64,000 nucleotides of DNA, taken from NCBI GenBank assembly GCA_964390005.1, contig CAYMGM010000001.1, positions 434,001-498,000 on the forward strand, read 5' to 3'. Below, one piece after another: positions 59,119 through 64,000 of this stretch (position 1 is the stretch's first letter; each line of letters starts with the position of its first letter). Position numbers and translations under genes: made by a program. Source of the stretch: CAYMGM01 sp964390005. Its GTDB lineage: Bacteria > Pseudomonadota > Alphaproteobacteria > UBA9219. The notes under the pieces are model-generated. The model ran no database searches. It saw nothing but the letters and a program-made list of their open reading frames with translations, and was not told the origin of the DNA.

Positions 59119-59739
59119 ATGTCGATGTCTATCTATGCCAATGGTCTAGCTAATTATCTTTTTAATTCAAATGGTTCAGATCCTTTAACTGTTCTGGCCG
59201 AGCAAAAAAAGAACCGTGTATCCTTCGCAACGGATAGCGCGGGTAAGACAATTGTGCCGACCATGGACGCTGTTAATCGTGCCTCGAGCCCCCAAGCCAA
59301 GCTGTCTTTGGCCGGGCAAATGGCCGCTTTTATCAAAATCCAATCCAGCGCCGTCTATGAAACCGGGATCGCGAAAAGGGTGCCAACCCTGACCGCGCAA
59401 GCCGACAGCGTGATGGATGCGATTGAAACGGCTGTCTCGAAAGTCAAGACCAATGCCGGATCTACGGTGGCAAGCGGGGTTAAAGACAGTGCCTTAAAAG
59501 CCTATCAAAGCACCATCTCGACAGCCTTGGATTCATTGCACACCATCGTCAAACAGCTTTCGACGATGACCAAAAAACTTAGCAGTGACGACGCCAGCAC
59601 CGTTGCAACAACCCTGAAAGACATCGACAGCCGCGCCAAAACCATCGCGACCGAGGCTGGCCTTTCGTGGACATCTGTTTATGGCAGCAGCAGTAGCACG
59701 ACAACAAAAAGCTCGAAACTTGTTGATTTTTATGCCTAA
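59119..59739 (+). CDS. Unknown protein with FNR box and sigma-54 type promoter
   Basis: 206 residues from ATG 59119 with AAGGGGG about 7 bases upstream. Ser/Thr/Ala-rich and largely helical (SKVKTNAGSTVASGVKDSAL, LKDIDSRAKTIATEAG), with a Ser-rich tail near the end (SSSSTTTKSS). No signal peptide. The composition and the sigma-54 type promoter are reminiscent of flagellar or exported filament proteins, but no flagellin motif is present, so this is only a suggestion. Confidence 0.6.
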   Translation: MSMSIYANGLANYLFNSNGSDPLTVLAEQKKNRVSFATDSAGKTIVPTMDAVNRASSPQAKLSLAGQMAAFIKIQSSAVYETGIAKRVPTLTAQADSVMDAIETAVSKVKTNAGSTVASGVKDSALKAYQSTISTALDSLHTIVKQLSTMTKKLSSDDASTVATTLKDIDSRAKTIATEAGLSWTSVYGSSSSTTTKSSKLVDFYA

Positions 59740-59820
59740 TCGTCGCCTTGCGTTTTCAAGCCATCTGGGCCACAGTGCGGACGCTCTAAACAGAGCCAGC
59801 ACATTAAAGGAGAGATGATC

Positions 59821-60621
59821 ATGATGCCCGATTGGCTAGGCGCGATTATTTTAGGCATTGTTGAAGGGTTGACCGAGTTTTTACCGGTATCGTCCACGGG
59901 GCATTTGCTGTTGATGGACCGTTTGCTGGACTTTCAAGGCCCTCCGGGTCATGTTTTCGATATTGTTATTCAATTTGGCGCCATTCTGGCCGTTGTTCTG
60001 GTTTATTTCCAGCGGCTTTGGAAAGTTTTGATCGACGCCCCGCATGATCTGCGCGCGCGCCGTTTTATTGGCGCTGTCTTGGTTGCCTTTTTGCCCGCTA
60101 TGGTGATCGGCGCTTTTGCGCATGGCTTTATCAAAGAAGTTTTGTTTAATCCGTGGATTGTTGCTGTCGCTTTTATCGTCGGCGGTTTTGCCATTTTAGC
60201 TATCGAACGCGCGGCGAAAAATCCGTCTATTCGAGAAATCGAAGACATGCCCATGCCGACGGCATTGAAAATCGGTTTTGTTCAATGCTTGGCGATGATC
60301 CCTGGCGTCTCGCGGTCGGGCGCGACGATCATGGGATCTCTTTTGTTGGGGCTTGAGCGCAAAGTCGCTGCCGAGTTTTCTTTCTTTTTGGCGATCCCCA
60401 CCATGGCGGGCGCGACCGCCTATGATCTTTATAAAAACCGCGATACGTTGACGATGGACGGAAGCGCCTTAATCGCTATCGGCTTTGTCGTTGCGTTCTT
60501 TTCGGCCTTGATCGTCGTGCGCTCGTTCGTCGGCTTTGTGGGCCGTCATGGCTTTGCGCCTTTTGCCTGGTATCGTATCGCTGCGGGCGTGATCGCTTTG
60601 ATCGGTCTTGCGCTTACCTAG
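59821..60621 (+). CDS. uppP: Undecaprenyl-diphosphatase
   Basis: Membrane phosphatase (266 residues) of the UppP/BacA family that recycles undecaprenyl pyrophosphate for peptidoglycan and LPS. Motifs GIVEGLTEFLPVSSTGHL and PGVSRSGATIMGSLLLGLERK are intact. ATG 59821 is chosen for spacing from AAAGGAG; ATGs at 59815 and 59824 are possible. Its end overlaps the convergent next gene by 8 bases. Confidence 0.96.
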   Translation: MMPDWLGAIILGIVEGLTEFLPVSSTGHLLLMDRLLDFQGPPGHVFDIVIQFGAILAVVLVYFQRLWKVLIDAPHDLRARRFIGAVLVAFLPAMVIGAFAHGFIKEVLFNPWIVAVAFIVGGFAILAIERAAKNPSIREIEDMPMPTALKIGFVQCLAMIPGVSRSGATIMGSLLLGLERKVAAEFSFFLAIPTMAGATAYDLYKNRDTLTMDGSALIAIGFVVAFFSALIVVRSFVGFVGRHGFAPFAWYRIAAGVIALIGLALT

Positions 60622-62575
60622 TGGCCGCGCAAGACCCGTTGCCAAACAACAGCGCCATCCCGCAATAAGAGCCAAAAAGCGCCGACGGATCATTTGCCGC
60701 TTTCGGGATCATTGTGAAACTGTGGCTGCGCGCCTGATCGCCAAAGGTCAGCGTCAGATAGTTTTTGAAATTGATCCCACGAGCCAAACGCGTTGCGCCT
60801 TGCGCCATTGCGCCACAGCTTTTATCCAAAAGCGGATCGACGCCCGTTCCGTCGCTTAGCAAATAAGCGACGTTTTGATCGACATAATTCAACCGCGCCG
60901 CATTGCCGCCAACATGGCGCGCATAGGGGCTGAGGTTTTCAAGCCCATAAGGATAGTTGTTGACATCCACGCAGGCTTTTTTATCGCCTTCGCCAAAGCC
61001 GCCATTGCCGCGCGGACGCGCCGATGTGACATACAGATAAGAAGAAGGATTGGCCACGACAAAGCGCACCCCAAGACGCGCTTTAGCCAAAATGGCGGGC
61101 GCTGCGCCAAAAGCAGCATAGCGTTCGACATAATCGCCGCCCATGCCATAGCCCGCGATAACGATCTGCTGCATGCTAGGAAAACGCGCTTGGTCAGCTA
61201 GATACATCAACAGCAAATCCATCGCCGTAAACGAACTAACCCCATGACCGCGCAAGGTCGTCGCTTGGGACTCGCCGCCGCTTTGCCAGCCAAAATCGCC
61301 TTGCGTCATGTTGTCGAGCCCCCATTTGGCAACCGAACGCCCCGCATCGGGCAATTGCGCGGCAAAACGCGCGACATCGACCTCAAGCGGAAATTGGGGC
61401 GCGAGCAAAATCGTATCTTCCCCCGCCGTTCCGGCCAGGTTTGTCAGCATCATCAGGCCTTTGCTGACATCGCGCGTCATATCATGAATGTAAATAACCG
61501 CACGCGTAACCTCGGGCTGCGCTTCTTCCAGCGTTTTATTGCTGGCGACGGGAAGATTTTGTGCCGCGGCTTCGCTGGGATCTTGCTCGGCGGCATCGCG
61601 CGCCATGATCGGGAAAAACTGCGTTGGCAAAGCCTCGACCGCGGGCGAAGGTCTGGCAGGAAGCGGTGCGGCCTGCGCCGCACGCGCCGCCTGCACCGAT
61701 TGAGGCTGCCGCAGCGCCGGTAAAATAACGGGCGCAGGCGCATCGACAGGCAGATTGGCCATCGCATCGGTTTTCACAACCGTTTTCGCCGCTGGGATAA
61801 TAACAGGGTCTGGCGCAGCCTTCGTGGGTGCCAACGCAGGTGGCGGCAAAATATCGCGGCTGGCGGGCGGATCGGTTAAGCGGACGGCGCGTTGCGGCGC
61901 TTCGGTCGGCAAAACAACCGGCGTTTTGTTATGGATGATCGGCAAACGATCGCCCGTATCTGTTGTTTGAGACGCGCCGCCTTCTTGATCGGTATCAATC
62001 AAGTTTTGCTGCACCATCGGCGCATGATAGACCCGATAGGTTGGCGTCACTTTGGGGGCATCGGGGGCTGCGGCTTCTGCCGCTGGCTTGGTGCCTTGAT
62101 CGGTGCCGCGTTTGGCCGACCAGGAAGGTTTATCGGCATCGCTTGACGGCGACGGCCCCGAAGCTGCCGCTGGCGCTGTTTCAGGTGAAGGGGCAGGCAT
62201 CGCCGCCGGAGACGAGGCCGGCGCTTGAACGGCTGAAGCCGAATCGTCTTTTTTCAAAATCTCTTTCGAGATGTCTTTCGAGATCTCTTTCGGCTGGGCG
62301 GCTTCTTTGCTCTTTGGACTTTGAGAAGTTTTTGTCCCAGGCGAGAGTTTATCCAGCTCAGAATCAGATGAGAAAAGATTGTCAAAAAAATCGCCAATCG
62401 TGTCTGTTGACAGGCTTTGCTCGCTTGAAGGCGGGCCATAAGACGGCAGTTTTTTCGACGACGCCCATAACGGCGCAGGCGTCATCCCGGCAGCCAAAGC
62501 CACCCCCAAGGATAAAGCGCATAAAGACGGCGCAAAACGGACTTGTCTCAAACGGCGCAACATGAATAAAGTCAC
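60614..62575 (-). CDS. Large exported protein with alpha/beta-hydrolase-like domain
   Basis: 653 residues with an N-terminal hydrophobic segment (APSLCALSLGVALAAGMTPA) that acts as signal or anchor, then a Pro/Ala/Ser-rich region of about 300 residues (low complexity), then a C-terminal domain from about 360 with VIYIHDMTRD, ILLAPQFPL, and IAGYGMGGDYVERYAAF near residue 475. The last is at the place of the G-x-S-x-G nucleophile elbow of alpha/beta hydrolases but has Gly instead of Ser, so catalysis is doubtful. Two late Cys near the end may pair. Function unknown. Confidence 0.65.
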   Translation of the reverse strand: MTLFMLRRLRQVRFAPSLCALSLGVALAAGMTPAPLWASSKKLPSYGPPSSEQSLSTDTIGDFFDNLFSSDSELDKLSPGTKTSQSPKSKEAAQPKEISKDISKEILKKDDSASAVQAPASSPAAMPAPSPETAPAAASGPSPSSDADKPSWSAKRGTDQGTKPAAEAAAPDAPKVTPTYRVYHAPMVQQNLIDTDQEGGASQTTDTGDRLPIIHNKTPVVLPTEAPQRAVRLTDPPASRDILPPPALAPTKAAPDPVIIPAAKTVVKTDAMANLPVDAPAPVILPALRQPQSVQAARAAQAAPLPARPSPAVEALPTQFFPIMARDAAEQDPSEAAAQNLPVASNKTLEEAQPEVTRAVIYIHDMTRDVSKGLMMLTNLAGTAGEDTILLAPQFPLEVDVARFAAQLPDAGRSVAKWGLDNMTQGDFGWQSGGESQATTLRGHGVSSFTAMDLLLMYLADQARFPSMQQIVIAGYGMGGDYVERYAAFGAAPAILAKARLGVRFVVANPSSYLYVTSARPRGNGGFGEGDKKACVDVNNYPYGLENLSPYARHVGGNAARLNYVDQNVAYLLSDGTGVDPLLDKSCGAMAQGATRLARGINFKNYLTLTFGDQARSHSFTMIPKAANDPSALFGSYCGMALLFGNGSCAATR

Positions 62576-62669
62576 CTTTCCTCTTCAGGCTTTGGTCCAA
62601 AGGCGTTATACCACCGTGCGCCTGCAAATATGAAGCCTAAGCCTTTCGCGTCAACAGGACTTTTGCCAA

Positions 62670-63938
62670 ATGCCTGATATCAAGCGTTTACGTGTTGCCA
62701 CCTTGATCGACCTGCCCCGGTCTGACCGGTCGGGCGGGCATATTCGCGGGTGGGAATTTATGGTCCGCGCCACCGAAAAAACGGGCTTACCCATTGATAT
62801 AACAATGTTTACGTCGGGGACGCCACCGCATCAAGAAGAAGCGGGCCTTTACGCGCATTTTCGCCAGCTGGCCCCCGTTTTCAGCACGGCGCGGCTCAAG
62901 TTTTTGCCTTATGTCCCCGATCACACGGATTTAGCCCCCTATCACCCGACCTTGGCACGGGCTTTGGCGGACTTTGACGTGATTCACACGACCGATGGCT
63001 ATTTCAATTTTTCCAAAACCGCTGAGCGCGTCGCCCGCCGTCATGGAATCGCCCTGACTACATCGCTGCACACTGACACACCTTCTTATGCGCGTGTTTT
63101 TACGCGCAAGACCCTTCATGATCTTTTGGGCGATGGCCTGTGTGCGCGTTTTTTGGACGACGGCCTGCATCTGCCCGAAAGGCAGGAAAAAAAGATGATC
63201 GCGCGTTTGGCCAGCCATCTTTCCCGGTGCAGCTATGCCTTTGCCGCGCGTGCCGAAGACCGCGCCTTTGCTGAAAACATTGTGGGAAAAGACCGCGTTT
63301 TTTCCTTGCGTCACGGCATTGACCGCACGTTGTTCGGCCCGCATCGCGCCGACCGCGCCAGCATTGAAAAAGACTATGACATTCCCGCCGGGCGCGTCAT
63401 CGTTCTTTTTGTCGGCAGGCTGGATGAAGGCAAAAACATCTATACGTTGATCGCCGCGCTTGAAAAGCTGATTGCGCAAGGGTTGCCGCTGCATTTGGTC
63501 ACCGCCGGCATTGGCCCCGCCGAAGCCGCCTTGAAAGAACGTTTGAAAGGTCATGTCAGCGTTCCCGGCTTTGTCCAGCCCAGCGATCTAGGCCGCCTTT
63601 ATGCCAGCGCCGATATTTTGGCTTTGGTCTCTGAAGTCGAGATGCGCAGCCTTGCTGGTGGCGAAGCTGTCGTTTCGGGCCTGCCCACCTTGGTTGCCGC
63701 CAAAAGTGGCGTTTATGAGCTTTTCCATGATACCCTTGCCATGCAGCGGGTCGAAGGCGGGGCCGAGCCTTGGGCCGAGTCCTTGCGCATTCTGGCTGAA
63801 ACGCCTGCCCTGCGCGATAAAATGCGCGCAGCGGCACTGGCTTATGCCGACAAGCATCTTCCCGACTGGACCAGCATTATGGCCGAAGATTTTATTCCCG
63901 TTTGGCAGCGGGCTTATGATGAAAAAGGAAAAAGGTAA
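62670..63938 (+). CDS. Glycosyltransferase family 4-type (GT-B)
   Basis: 422 residues. GT-B fold: N-terminal RSGGHIRGWEFMV loop, the linking strand region, and the donor-binding FVGRLDEGKNIYTLIAALEKLI near 245, with EVEMRSLAGGEAVVSGLPTLVA near 325 that supplies the E-x7-E pair (Glu and Glu). Likely acts on a lipid or polysaccharide acceptor. It is 12 bases before a PIG-L-type deacetylase gene, a pairing typical of glycan modification. Confidence 0.88.
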   Translation: MPDIKRLRVATLIDLPRSDRSGGHIRGWEFMVRATEKTGLPIDITMFTSGTPPHQEEAGLYAHFRQLAPVFSTARLKFLPYVPDHTDLAPYHPTLARALADFDVIHTTDGYFNFSKTAERVARRHGIALTTSLHTDTPSYARVFTRKTLHDLLGDGLCARFLDDGLHLPERQEKKMIARLASHLSRCSYAFAARAEDRAFAENIVGKDRVFSLRHGIDRTLFGPHRADRASIEKDYDIPAGRVIVLFVGRLDEGKNIYTLIAALEKLIAQGLPLHLVTAGIGPAEAALKERLKGHVSVPGFVQPSDLGRLYASADILALVSEVEMRSLAGGEAVVSGLPTLVAAKSGVYELFHDTLAMQRVEGGAEPWAESLRILAETPALRDKMRAAALAYADKHLPDWTSIMAEDFIPVWQRAYDEKGKR

Positions 63939-63950
63939 GGCTCGATTAGG

Positions 63951-64000
63951 ATGATTGGTACGCGCATTTTATTGCTGGTTCCCCACCCCGACGACGAAGT
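63951..64000 (+). CDS. PIG-L (LmbE) family deacetylase, 5' end
   Basis: Only the first 16 codons plus 2 bases are in the window. They read MIGTRILLLVPHPDDE, which carries the zinc-binding HPDDE signature of PIG-L/LmbE N-acetylglucosaminyl deacetylases. It follows the glycosyltransferase closely and probably acts in the same pathway. Truncated by the window end. Confidence 0.85.
   Translation, partial: MIGTRILLLVPHPDDE

Overview
The window is about 64 kb of a free-living Gram-negative alphaproteobacterium, probably an uncultured Rhodospirillales-like lineage. This rests on a split three-subunit proton-translocating transhydrogenase (pntAA/pntAB/pntB), a DUF1491 protein, a SapC-family protein, psd-pssA order, LPS heptose and Kdo genes, and a good TTAA-N7-TTAA (CtrA-like) site. 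Gene density is high, mostly in short operons, and there are no phage genes, transposases, rRNA genes or CRISPR arrays. The lineage call is an inference from gene content.

Layout. 1-2.6 kb: end of a tyrosine-phosphatase-like gene, coaBC, dut, a HAD hydrolase. 2.7-6.1 kb (minus): transhydrogenase operon with an extra membrane protein between pntAA and pntAB. 6.2-9.3 kb (minus): fabD-fabG-ABC1 kinase. 9.4-12.4 kb: hldD, hldE and a prepilin-peptidase N-domain protein. 12.4-17.0 kb (minus): two degenerate inositol-monophosphatase-like paralogues and alaS. 17.2-22.1 kb: upp, DUF1491, an unknown, SapC-like, and a YejA-like binding protein. 22.15-22.78 kb: three copies of an intergenic inverted-repeat element. 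22.8-28.3 kb (minus): comEC-psd-pssA-kdsA-M55 peptidase. 28.3-35.3 kb: LOG-family protein, several unknowns, and a lower-GC accessory locus (XRE regulator plus EgtD-like methyltransferase, with three small divergent genes including a decayed NUDIX protein) beside tRNA-Phe. 35.6-43.8 kb: ABC-2 exporter, CobS-like protein without its acidic motif, SYLF lipoprotein, DUF805, PhaZ-like protein without its nucleophile, prfC. 44.1-48.7 kb (minus): a ~1020-residue OmpA-domain envelope protein, suhB, efp. 49.15-53.6 kb: a five-gene secretion cluster. 53.6-57.8 kb (minus): hypB-hypF(C-terminal)-hypC-hypD-hypE. 58-64 kb: tRNA-Arg, two unknowns, uppP, a large exported hydrolase-like protein, a glycosyltransferase, and the start of a PIG-L deacetylase.

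The most interesting system is at 49.15-53.6 kb. It holds a repeat protein with four N/Q-rich units, two small exported proteins with related C-terminal motifs, a C39-type cysteine peptidase, and an outer-membrane barrel with an N-terminal coiled coil. This matches the functional logic of the Fap amyloid system of Pseudomonas, but the subunits are divergent, and a CtrA-like site precedes it. A second noteworthy locus is the gene at 59.1 kb, which has a perfect FNR/FixK-type box and a sigma-54 type -24/-12 element upstream. Several other genes are family members that have lost catalytic residues (CobS, PhaZ, IMPase-like pair, NUDIX, alpha/beta hydrolase), a recurrent theme in this genome segment.
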